Below are positions 9,327 through 17,258 of a stretch of DNA of 64,000 nucleotides, one piece after another (the stretch's first letter is position 1; each line of letters starts with the position of its first letter). The notes beneath the pieces are model-generated. The model ran no database searches. It was given only the letters and a program-made list of their open reading frames with translations, and was not told the DNA's origin. The position numbers and the translations under genes are program-made. The DNA is taken from positions 806,001 to 870,000 of the forward strand of contig CBDEFQ010000009.1 of assembly GCA_965237485.1 (NCBI GenBank), given 5' to 3'. Source of the stretch: JAAELZ01 sp965237485 (GTDB lineage Bacteria > Pseudomonadota > Gammaproteobacteria > Arenicellales > Poriferihabitantaceae).

Positions 9327-10511
9327 ATGACTGAAAACACCGTAACCGTAATAAAAACAATCGAGGTGGAATCCGTTGCCGAAAAGCAGCTACCAATTAT
9401 TGCTGACGAGATTAAACCCCTCGATTCACTTGATCAATCTCAAAAAGATACGATTGAGGCGCTTAAATCAGAAATTGACCTGACCGACAGCAATTCAATC
9501 ATATTCTTTGGTACCAAGGCCCAAACTGACTTAACGACTCTGGCTGACAGCATGCTAGAAGGCGTGCGCAATAAAGACATCGGCCCAGCGGCAGGCTCTT
9601 TAAGCGATATGGTGGCTACCCTGCGCGGTTTTGGTGCTGACAAATTAGCGGTTAACCCCGGCTTTTTCGCGCGCTGGTTTAGTGGGGCTAAACCAATTGT
9701 TAAATTCTTGCAAGAATACGAAGAAATTCGCTCCCAAATTGATGTCATCACCGATAGCTTAGAAGGGCACAAAACCCAACTACTTACAGACATTGCTACT
9801 TTAGACCGTCTTTATGAATCTAGCCTCGCCTATTTTCATGATTTGGAGAATTATATTGTTGCTGGCGACGAGAAGCTAAAGGAACTAAGCCAAACAATTA
9901 TCCCTAAACTAGCCGCAAAAGCCCAAGAAAGCGACGACATGGTCGAGGCGCAGAAATTGCGAGATTTGCGCACCATGCGTGATGACCTCGAACGCCGCGT
10001 GCACGACTTACGCTTAACCCGACAGGTTACCTTGCAAGGCTTGCCAAGCATTCGTCTAGTACAAGAAAACGATAAAGGCTTAATCAGAAAAATTCAATCT
10101 ACTGTAGCCAATACCGTTCCATTGTGGAAGCAACAACTGGCGCAAGCGGTCACCATTCAGCGGTCTAAAGCTGCTGCCGAAACTGTTCGAGAAGCAGCCG
10201 ATTTGACCAATGAATTACTAGAGAAAAATGCCGAGAATTTGCAACAGGCTAACCGCGAGGTACGTCAACAAATTGAGCGTGGCGTTTTTGATTTAGAAGT
10301 AGTGAAGTCAGCCAACGAAAAGTTGATTGCAACCATTGAAGATAGCTTGCAAATTGCTGACGAAGGCAAGCGTCGTCGCGCTGAAGCGGTGGTTGAGCTA
10401 CAGCAGATAGAAAGTCAGCTAAAGGCCAAGCTATTAGCAGCAACCGGCACCCCACAAGTATCTGATGTAACTGAGGATGCTGTAGAAGAAACCACCGACG
10501 AGAAAGGCTAA
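9327..10511 (+). CDS. telA: TelA-family toxic anion resistance protein
   Basis: 394 residues, predicted cytoplasmic and almost entirely helical, matching the TelA family (KlaA/TelA). Landmarks include IIFFGTKAQTDLTTLADSML, a VNPGFFARWFSG-like segment near 105-120, KLAAKAQESDDMVEAQKLRDLRTMRDDLERRVHDL in the central coiled coil, and LTRQVTLQGLPSIRLVQENDKGLI. Members are linked to tellurite and other stress resistance, but the mechanism is not established. It lies between the XpaC-like gene (1-bp gap) and the SPFH gene (1-bp gap) in a tight operon. Confidence 0.92.
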   Translation: MTENTVTVIKTIEVESVAEKQLPIIADEIKPLDSLDQSQKDTIEALKSEIDLTDSNSIIFFGTKAQTDLTTLADSMLEGVRNKDIGPAAGSLSDMVATLRGFGADKLAVNPGFFARWFSGAKPIVKFLQEYEEIRSQIDVITDSLEGHKTQLLTDIATLDRLYESSLAYFHDLENYIVAGDEKLKELSQTIIPKLAAKAQESDDMVEAQKLRDLRTMRDDLERRVHDLRLTRQVTLQGLPSIRLVQENDKGLIRKIQSTVANTVPLWKQQLAQAVTIQRSKAAAETVREAADLTNELLEKNAENLQQANREVRQQIERGVFDLEVVKSANEKLIATIEDSLQIADEGKRRRAEAVVELQQIESQLKAKLLAATGTPQVSDVTEDAVEETTDEKG

Positions 10512-10512
10512 G

Positions 10513-11622
10513 ATGGGACTTTGGGATTTAATTACCGGCCAGTTTATCGATGTAATTGAATGGATAAGCGACGATGAAGGCATCATGGTTTATCGCTTTG
10601 AGCGCGACGATAATGAAATTAAGCACGGCGCTATGCTAACGGTTCGAGAATCACAAATGGCTGTGTTTGTTAACGAAGGTCAAATTGCTGATATTTTTCC
10701 ACCCGGCTTATATCAGCTGGAAACGGCTAACCTGCCTATACTAAGCAATTTGCAGGCTTGGCCGCATGGATTTGAAAGCCCATTCAAAGCAGAGATTTAT
10801 TTTCTTAATGCTAAGCAGTTTGTCAATTTAAAGTGGGGCACCAAAAAGCCTATCACCATGCGCGATGCTGAGTTTGGCGCGCTGCGATTGCGTGCCTTTG
10901 GTACTTATAGTATGCGCATTTCAGACCCTGCTAAGTTCTTGCGCGAAATTGCGGGTACAGATGGGTATTTCACCAGTGATGAAGTAACGGACCAATTACG
11001 CAACATCATTACTTCGCGGTTCGCCGACATTACTTCCAATTCCAATATTCCAGTGTTGGATATGGCGGCCAATTACACCAAATTGGGGGAGTTTTTAGCG
11101 CAAACCATTAACCCAGAGTTTGAGACTTACGGTTTAAGCATCACTCAGTTATTGGTCGAAAACATATCTCTCCCAGATGAAGTAGAGGCCGCGCTTGATA
11201 AACGCACCAGCATGGGTGTTATTAACGATTTAAACACCTTCACCCAATATCAAACTGCAGACGCCATCGGCGCAGCAGCACGAAACACAGGTGGCGGTGG
11301 AATGTCCGCAGGCCTTGGTATGGGAATGGGCATGGGCATGGCCATGGCTGACAAGCTTGGGCGTAGTTTTAGCGCGCCTCCCAAAGGCAAGGGCACTACA
11401 CCGCCCTTACCCGCCGAATCGGTTAGTTATTATCTGGTGATTGAGAGCAAACGGGCCGGGCCGTACGACGCACATGAATTGCATGACCAAGCAGCCAGCG
11501 GGGTATTAACTAAATCAACCTTGGTTTGGCGTGAGGGCATGCGTAAATGGCGCACAGCCAATGAGCTGCAAGAATTAGGGCCAATTTGGAGTTCATTACC
11601 GCCACCTTTGCCCGAACTTTAG
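10513..11622 (+). CDS. SPFH/band-7 domain protein with C-terminal GYF_2-like domain
   Basis: 369 residues. Residues 1-245 form an SPFH domain of the virion-core-protein/YdjI type (IIEWISDDEGIMVYRFERDDNEIKHGAMLTV near the start, LRAFGTYSMRISDP in the middle, LSITQLLVENISLPDEVEAAL at the end). A glycine/methionine-rich linker follows (about 257-280). The C-terminal domain (about 302-360) resembles GYF_2/DUF4339, with YYLVIESKRAGPYDAHEL and LVWREGMRKWRTANEL. SPFH proteins organise membrane microdomains; GYF_2 domains bind proteins. It has no obvious transmembrane segment, so membrane contact may depend on the XpaC-like partner. It starts 1 bp after telA. Confidence 0.88.
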   Translation: MGLWDLITGQFIDVIEWISDDEGIMVYRFERDDNEIKHGAMLTVRESQMAVFVNEGQIADIFPPGLYQLETANLPILSNLQAWPHGFESPFKAEIYFLNAKQFVNLKWGTKKPITMRDAEFGALRLRAFGTYSMRISDPAKFLREIAGTDGYFTSDEVTDQLRNIITSRFADITSNSNIPVLDMAANYTKLGEFLAQTINPEFETYGLSITQLLVENISLPDEVEAALDKRTSMGVINDLNTFTQYQTADAIGAAARNTGGGGMSAGLGMGMGMGMAMADKLGRSFSAPPKGKGTTPPLPAESVSYYLVIESKRAGPYDAHELHDQAASGVLTKSTLVWREGMRKWRTANELQELGPIWSSLPPPLPEL

Positions 11623-11689
11623 CGACAATATAATCCAGCCCACTTTGATTTTGGGGCTGAGTATTGCTTATCTATCTGAATAATTACCA

Positions 11690-12850
11690 TTGCCTAGCAA
11701 TAACGCACATACGTTTCCTTGCATACAATGTGGAAGCCAGCTCGACTATTTGCCGGGCACGCTGGCGATGGAATGCACGCATTGCGGCAATCAGCACTCT
11801 ATTCAAGTTTCTCATGAGCCTATTCAGGAGTACGATTATCACGCGACGCTAAAGCACCTTCCTCAAGCATCGCCCCAAAGTGTTTGCATGACAGTAGAAT
11901 GTCAAGCCTGCGGCGCCGAAACAGATTTTGACAAAAATATTCATGCAGATGAGTGCCCCTTTTGCGGTACACAATTTGTACTTGGCACCAAAGAGCACCG
12001 AATCATCGAGCCTAAATCACTGCTTCCCTTCGCGGTAAGCGATGATGAGGCTAAACAAGCGTATAAAGCTTGGATAAGGCGCTTGTGGTTCGCGCCTAAT
12101 AAAATAAAGAAATACGCCAAACAAGATCAAGGCCTACACGGTGTGTATGTTCCCTATTGGACTTACGACTGCGATACTTATACGCAATACAGCGGCGAAA
12201 GAGGCGATGTACACCACATTAGGCGCCAGGTTCGTGTGCAAATTAATGGCCGCTGGACCACTCAAATGCGCATGGTTCCCGTGGTGCGTTGGTCACCAGT
12301 AAGGGGTCACGTTAGCAATCGTTTCGACGACACCCTTATTTATGCAAGCGATACACTGCCCAGAGAGCTATCACGCGAACTTGCCCCTTGGGATTTAAAC
12401 AACCTGCGCCCTTATCAAGAAGAATTCATAAGCGGCTTTCGTAGTGAAGTTTATCAAACCGATTTAGACGATGGTTTTGCCATAGCCCAGCGACGTTTAA
12501 GCGCTGGGATAGGACAGTCTATACGCCGCGATATCGGCGGGGACCAACAGCGTATCCACCAAGTTCGTACACAATATAGCAATATTAGTTTCAAACATTG
12601 CTTACTGCCGTTTTGGATTGCTGGCTTTCGTTTTAGAAGGAAAACTTACCAATTCGTTGTCAATGGACGCACTGGCGAAGTGCAAGGAGACCGACCTTGG
12701 AGCTATGTGAAAATGGTGCTTACTGGGCTGGGCATATTGGCATTGCTAATCCTGTTAATGACCTTGGCACCACAAAACAACGGCTTCGAACCTTTTGGCC
12801 GTTCTGGTAATTTCTTTGATGGTTTTCAAACACAGTGGAACCAGTTCTGA
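11690..12850 (+). CDS. Double zinc-ribbon membrane protein of the TelA operon
   Basis: 386 residues, starting at TTG because an in-frame TAA sits at 11681-11683 and no ATG follows nearby. Two zinc ribbons are visible: Cys11/14 with Cys29/32, and Cys71/74 with Cys89/92. A middle domain is rich in Trp, Tyr and Arg (LHGVYVPYWTYDCDTYTQYSG). One C-terminal membrane segment lies near 342-362 (MVLTGLGILALLILLMTL). Similar proteins are often annotated as TFIIB-type zinc ribbon or primosomal N'-like but lack helicase motifs. It is the last gene of the operon, 67 bp after the SPFH gene. Function is unknown. Confidence 0.8.
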   Translation: MPSNNAHTFPCIQCGSQLDYLPGTLAMECTHCGNQHSIQVSHEPIQEYDYHATLKHLPQASPQSVCMTVECQACGAETDFDKNIHADECPFCGTQFVLGTKEHRIIEPKSLLPFAVSDDEAKQAYKAWIRRLWFAPNKIKKYAKQDQGLHGVYVPYWTYDCDTYTQYSGERGDVHHIRRQVRVQINGRWTTQMRMVPVVRWSPVRGHVSNRFDDTLIYASDTLPRELSRELAPWDLNNLRPYQEEFISGFRSEVYQTDLDDGFAIAQRRLSAGIGQSIRRDIGGDQQRIHQVRTQYSNISFKHCLLPFWIAGFRFRRKTYQFVVNGRTGEVQGDRPWSYVKMVLTGLGILALLILLMTLAPQNNGFEPFGRSGNFFDGFQTQWNQF

Positions 12851-13184
12851 AGTGGTTTGTATTGACTTCTAGATGTGGCTCTAGAATACTCAGAACCAAA
12901 GGTGGTGGTTGATGGCTCAATGTTAGCTAAAAAACCTCCTTAAGTAGAGCAATATGAGCATATTTTGATTAAATATCGGACTGACATACAGTGCTGTCCA
13001 ATTGTGCGCTGAAAATTGGAGTTTTCACGCAACCTCTACTCATTGCATTCATACACGGTTTGATGGTTCCTAGGCTATTTACGGTATGTCTTTTTAACCC
13101 GATGTGCAGCATTATGATAAAAGCGCATGAAATCCTAATCAATAGAAACGCCCTTATGATGAAAATCTGTTATCGAGGACTCGG
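12851..13184. other. Intergenic region with hairpin
   Basis: 334 bases between the zinc-ribbon gene and the ankyrin gene. An inverted repeat TTCTAGA-TGTGGC-TCTAGAA lies at 12868-12887, just after the operon stop, and could act as a weak terminator although no T-run follows. I see no convincing gene in the remainder. Confidence 0.4.
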
Positions 13185-14152
13185 ATGATTGGCCAACCAA
13201 GGTCTTGGCAGATTTTATGGAAAATATCGGCTTTGCTGGTTATTGTTTACGCGGCAATCGTATACTGGCAACGCTTGCATAGCGAGCATGAATTCGCCTT
13301 AAAAACACCACCATCGCCAATCCCGTCTAAACAATCCATTATTCGCCCTCAGCCATCAATAACCCCAAATAATGAGGCTCATCATAAAAAAATATCTGAC
13401 AATATAGTCAAGGTTCCAGCCGGTTCTAGTGTCTCTGACGTAGAGGCAAAAAATATCCAGAGGTTCAAAGGAAATTGGACTAACTTACACTCTGCTGCAA
13501 GGGGAGGACAATTTAATGTAGCTGCACTACTTATTGCTGATGGTGTTGACGTCAACGCGAAAACTGATGGGTCACTGCAAACGCCGCTCTACTGGGCCAT
13601 CAGAAGCGGGCATAGCGCCATGATGGAGTTGCTCATTAGCAATGGTGCTGACATCAATGCGAAAAATGCACATGGGACTACGTTGCTGCATACTGGAATC
13701 TTTTTCGGTAGAGTGGATTTCGTTCGAACATTACTTGAGCACAACGCTAAATTAAACGTAAAGACAATAAGTGGAGACTATCCAGGTGAAACTCCCTTAC
13801 ACACGGCAGCATTCGCAGGAAATGAGGATATCGTCAAGCTATTGGTATCTTACGGTGTTGACATCAACGCTACCGATAAATTTGGCTATACTCCATTACG
13901 TCATTATGTTGATAAGGGCCATCAGAAATTGGTTGAGCTGCTCATTAGTAAGGGTGCAGATATTGCTAAAAGCGATATTTTTGGCATAACGCTGTTGCAT
14001 ATTGCCGTGCAAAATGAAGATATTCAAATAGCAAAGTTATTGATTGCCAAAGGATCTGATGTCAACGCAATAGATGAATTTGGGCGGACTCCGTTTGACT
14101 ATGTTTCTAGTGATAGCACGAAAATTGCAGAGCAACTCAAGCTACACGGTGC
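13185..14152 (+). pseudogene. Membrane-anchored ankyrin-repeat protein interrupted by an IS5-like element
   Basis: The N-terminus has one membrane segment (about residues 10-27, ILWKISALLVIVYAAIVYW), a Pro/Ser-rich linker, and then at least six ankyrin repeats from about residue 95 (LHSAARGGQFNVAALLIADG, LLISNGADINAKNAHG, LLVSYGVDINATD, LLISKGADIAKSD, LLIAKGSDVNAID). The gene is interrupted after LKLHG at 14152 by an IS. Removing the element and one TGC duplication gives HGALCAEF-stop (TAG at 15358-15360), a plausible natural end. Only about seven residues are lost, and the frame instead runs into the transposase (to 15203). The repeats are probably exposed outside the cytoplasm. Confidence 0.8.
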
Positions 14153-14222
14153 CATATGGGCTTGTCGGATAATTAATAGAATACGTGAGATAATATGGGC
14201 TGATTCTAGTCAGCCTGCAATT

Positions 14223-15203
14223 TTGAGCAAACGTCATCAAAGCCAACTGTTCCTAACCTTAGATTCTCTGGTTAGCTCTGAACATCCCTACCGTAAACTC
14301 GATGAGCTATTATGTTTTGGTGCATTGAGTAAACCCTTCTCTAAAATATATGCCACCCGTGGCCCTAAAGGCCGAGGTGTTGAGTTCGGCTTACGTGCCT
14401 TGGTGCTTCAGTTCATGGAAGATTTAAGTGATAGAGAAATGGAGCGATACTTATCAGAGAATCTGGCCGCTAAGTGGTTTTGTGATTCAGGACTGGAACA
14501 GAGCACTCCTGATCATAGTTACTTTGGTGATTTTCGCTCACGCATTGGAACCAGGGGTATGATGAATTTATTTGACCGTGTTCGGAGCGGGTTAGTTTCA
14601 ATGGGCTTAGTACGAGAAGTATTCACATTTGTCGATGCCAGCCAGTTGGTCAGTAAGCTAACCACTTGGGATGATAGAGATAAGGCGATAAAGATGGGAT
14701 TAGAGGAGTTCAACAATAAGACAGTTGATAAAGTTGCGGCGGACAAGCAAGCACGGTTTGGGTGCAAGGGAAATAGCAAATATTGGTATGGTTACAAAGA
14801 GCATGCATCAGTGGATATGCAAAGTGGCTTGATCAATAAAATAGCGGCCACCTCGGCTGAGGTAACGGATGCAAGCGGCTTGAAGCATGTTTGCCCTAAG
14901 TCGGGTGCTGTTTATGCGGACAAGGGTTATTGCGTGAGCCCGGCCAAAACCACGCTCAGGCGCAACGGTTGCCATGATGCAACAATCAAGAAGAACAATA
15001 TGCATGGCAAGAATAGAGACAAAGACCGTTGGATTAGCAAAATTCGTTCACCATATGAGCGAGTGTTTGCTCATCGCAATAAGCGAGTTCGTTATAAAGG
15101 GTTGGCTAAAGTCCAGTTCCAAGTTGGAATCAGGGGCTTATGTTTTAACCTTAAGCGATTAATGGCATTGGGAGTTGAACGAGTTGAATTGGTGCCGGCC
15201 TAG
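14223..15203 (+). CDS. IS5-family DDE transposase
   Basis: The transposase domain begins near MSKRHQSQLFLTLDSLV; the likely native start is the TTG at 14223 because no ATG lies in frame nearby. An N-terminal DUF772-like region (SEHPYRKLDELL, GLRALVLQFMEDLSDREMERYL) precedes the catalytic core with FVDASQL, the conserved YADKGY and a C-terminal SPYERVFAHRNKRVRYKG containing the glutamate. It is fused in frame to the upstream ankyrin coding sequence, so a chimeric 672-residue product could be made from 13185. Confidence 0.85.
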   Translation: MSKRHQSQLFLTLDSLVSSEHPYRKLDELLCFGALSKPFSKIYATRGPKGRGVEFGLRALVLQFMEDLSDREMERYLSENLAAKWFCDSGLEQSTPDHSYFGDFRSRIGTRGMMNLFDRVRSGLVSMGLVREVFTFVDASQLVSKLTTWDDRDKAIKMGLEEFNNKTVDKVAADKQARFGCKGNSKYWYGYKEHASVDMQSGLINKIAATSAEVTDASGLKHVCPKSGAVYADKGYCVSPAKTTLRRNGCHDATIKKNNMHGKNRDKDRWISKIRSPYERVFAHRNKRVRYKGLAKVQFQVGIRGLCFNLKRLMALGVERVELVPA

Positions 15204-15211
15204 GGATAGAT

Positions 15212-15250
15212 CCGTCTATTGGTGGCAAAATGGCTGCTAATAGACGGTTT
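15212..15250 (+). terminator. Rho-independent-like terminator after IS5 transposase
   Basis: Perfect 9-bp arms CCGTCTATT (15212-15220) and AATAGACGG (15239-15247) with an 18-base loop, followed by TTTATT. It sits 9 bp after the transposase stop. Confidence 0.65.
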
Positions 15251-15339
15251 ATTGCACAAAAAACGCGTTGCTGAGCAAACTAAAAGCGACTTCGGCGAAA
15301 ACCCTGTTTGAAATTGTATTAACCGACGAGCCCCATATG

Positions 15340-15518
15340 TGCTCTTTGTGCAGAATTTTAGTGTAAAAATGTGGCCAGCTTAATTTATTTAATGTCTCTA
15401 ATGGCGAAACTGAGACATGCCTGCATTGATTTAACAAGCTGTTTCGCCCCGTCGGTGAGGTCACTTACTTCTTAGAAATAGTGAGCAACGCAGCAGTGCC
15501 CTTACAGCTGTGCTTTAG
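15340..15518. other. Short host segment between IS5-like and IS4 elements
   Basis: It contains the original last codons of the ankyrin gene (stop at 15358-15360) and, on the minus strand, the original last codons of the DUF4442 gene (stop at 15502-15504). These are convergent genes. I see no additional gene here. Confidence 0.55.
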
Positions 15519-15527
15519 TAGAAATAT

Positions 15528-16801
15528 CACTGCTGTCCCGTTAACTTTCACAGCAACGAAAATTGATTAGGGTTAAGGTTTGGGTGATGCATCGGGTCCC
15601 CTCGCAACAGTGCCATTAAATCACGTTTTTCAAACAAATTAAGCTGCAATACCCTCAATATTTGTTGCATCGTTTTGCCCGCCTTCGACTGCAATTTGAT
15701 GAACATCAGTATTAGGTAAATACATAACGCAATCCATATTTGGGTCAATACTGCGTTCTTGCTGGTGCCGATAAATGACTTCACCTTTAAGTTCTGCTTG
15801 ATCCACTTGAAGAATAATTCCACCTGCCATCTGGCTTTATAAATATCGGCGATAGTTTGAGCACTGAGCTTAAAGTGGTTGGTTAAAAACACATAATGCT
15901 TGCCTGTAGTGGCATCGCGATAACCAATACGGCGTAATCGAATCGAACACTCCTTTGCTGCTTTGACCCCCGTGAATTCAATCGTTTGATCACTGCTAAG
16001 TCCCGTTCCCTTGCGTACACTATGTCGCTTGATAACGCGGTATGCAGCATTCTTCTTTAATCGTGTGACAAAGTATATTCCCTTGTCATTCAATTGCTTA
16101 TACCAAGCATAGTCGTTGTATCCACGGTCAATAACTACAATGCTGCCTTTCGGGAAAGCTACTTTCCTGCCTGCAGTAACATCAGCACATTTACCCTCGG
16201 TGATATTAACAAACTCAGGTAAGTAACCATCATGATTCAGGCCTACATGCAGTTTGATTGCCCCTTTAGTTGATCGAAAGTCTGCCCATGGGAAAACCGA
16301 TAAGCACAGATCAATGGTAGATGAGTCCAGCGAATACAGGGGATTCTTGAAACGAAAGTTATGCCCTGGCGTTTTGCTCTGACAGCGCTTGAGTAATTGA
16401 GAGAATAGCGCTTCATAAAGGCTCGAAGGCTTGTTCTCATTGATGCGTGAAAGATTGGACCGCGTTAACACGGCACTACCAGGATGATACAAGCGGTGTG
16501 ATTGAGCGCTGACATTATCAACAATATCACGCAAGCTATGACGGCCAGTCAATTGAGCTATAGTCAGGCTCACGAACTGTGACCAACGAGACGCTCTGCG
16601 GAATGAACGCCCCGAATGATGTTGAATTGCGAGTGCCTCGAATTCATGTCTCGGAACAATTTTGAGTATTTGATTTAGAACGGTATTACAATGTGACATG
16701 GTCTGATTTTCCTATTTTATTCAACGGTTTATCGCTAAACGTATTTTATCAAATTGAGAGAAAATCAGGCCTGTTTCTTTAGTGTTAACGGGACAGCAGT
16801 G
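15528..16801 (-). mobile_element. IS4-family insertion sequence copy 1, 1274 bp
   Basis: Perfect 18-bp terminal inverted repeats: CACTGCTGTCCCGTTAAC at 15528 and its complement ending at 16801. A 9-bp target duplication TAGAAATAT is present at 15519-15527 and 16802-16810, so this is a clean, probably recent insertion. An almost identical copy lies at 57079-58352. Confidence 0.95.
15548..16699 (-). CDS. IS4-family transposase, copy 1
   Basis: 383 residues with the IS4 DDE core: SLDSSTIDL, VVIDRGYNDY and the Y-R-E-K signature in YKARWQVELFFKWIK. The N-terminal DUF4372-like region (SRWSQFVSLTIAQLTGRHSLRDI) probably binds the ends. It differs from copy 2 by four residues I can see (A/T, R/C, V/L and A/V). 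It appears intact and probably active. Confidence 0.95.
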   Translation of the reverse strand: MSHCNTVLNQILKIVPRHEFEALAIQHHSGRSFRRASRWSQFVSLTIAQLTGRHSLRDIVDNVSAQSHRLYHPGSAVLTRSNLSRINENKPSSLYEALFSQLLKRCQSKTPGHNFRFKNPLYSLDSSTIDLCLSVFPWADFRSTKGAIKLHVGLNHDGYLPEFVNITEGKCADVTAGRKVAFPKGSIVVIDRGYNDYAWYKQLNDKGIYFVTRLKKNAAYRVIKRHSVRKGTGLSSDQTIEFTGVKAAKECSIRLRRIGYRDATTGKHYVFLTNHFKLSAQTIADIYKARWQVELFFKWIKQNLKVKSFIGTSKNAVLTQIWIALCIYLILMFIKLQSKAGKTMQQILRVLQLNLFEKRDLMALLRGDPMHHPNLNPNQFSLL

Positions 16802-17258
16802 TAGAAATATGCAATTTCTTAACCACCTTTGATATTAAATTATCTTCAATATCAATAATCTCTATTTCAAATTCTGGTTCAATTTTATCCTGCGTTAATA
16901 ATTGTTGCTTATAGTCTGAAATTTGTTGGTCTGACACCCTGAATTCAGCATAAACATCTTTGCGCCCAGGCTTAATAAATTTAATTTCAGCGGTCTTATC
17001 CCATACAATATAAGCCTTACCAAGCTTTTGCATGATCATTAACATATAAAATGGATCCGTCATGGAGAACAACGAACCGCCATAATGCACGTTTACATAA
17101 TTGCGGTTAAACCAATATTTTCGCAGCCGAACCTTTACGTAGCCCCAGTCGTCTGAAATTTCAACCACTCTGATACCTGCCGCCCAAAACGGCGGCCAGC
17201 TGTTGAGCAACCACCTAGTCTGGTTCGCTTTTAATGATTTGATAGATAAAGCCTTCAT
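16785..17258 (-). CDS. DUF4442 hotdog-fold protein, last residues altered by IS4
   Basis: 157 residues of the DUF4442 family (thioesterase-like hotdog fold; WLLNSWPPFWAAGIRVVEIS, NVHYGGSLFSMTDPFYMLMI). No substrate is known. The start codon overlaps the ligA stop (ATGA at 17256-17260 read on the minus strand), so the two are translationally coupled. IS4 copy 1 inserted near the 3' end: the present terminus is HISTLLSR, whereas joining across the 9-bp duplication gives HISTKAQL with the stop at 15502. Only four residues change, so function is probably retained. Confidence 0.85.
   Translation of the reverse strand: MKALSIKSLKANQTRWLLNSWPPFWAAGIRVVEISDDWGYVKVRLRKYWFNRNYVNVHYGGSLFSMTDPFYMLMIMQKLGKAYIVWDKTAEIKFIKPGRKDVYAEFRVSDQQISDYKQQLLTQDKIEPEFEIEIIDIEDNLISKVVKKLHISTLLSR

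Larger units (their letters stand above)
14153..15339 (+). mobile_element. IS5-like insertion sequence, 1187 bp, TGC target duplication
   Basis: The left end reads CATATGGGCTTGTCGG from 14153. The right end on the minus strand, from 15339, reads CATATGGGGCTCGTCGG; both continue into TAA-rich sequence, giving imperfect inverted repeats of about 20 bp. TGC is present on both sides (14150-14152 and 15340-15342), a 3-bp duplication. The element carries one transposase gene and a strong hairpin after it. Confidence 0.75.

Noticed and set aside
13185..15203. A genuine ankyrin-transposase fusion protein family
   Set aside because: Inverted repeats and a TGC duplication lie exactly at the junction and beyond the transposase, so this is an insertion.
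15249..15464. 71-codon minus-strand frame between the IS5-like and IS4 elements
   Set aside because: It crosses the IS5 right end and the ankyrin stop, so it is a chance frame.
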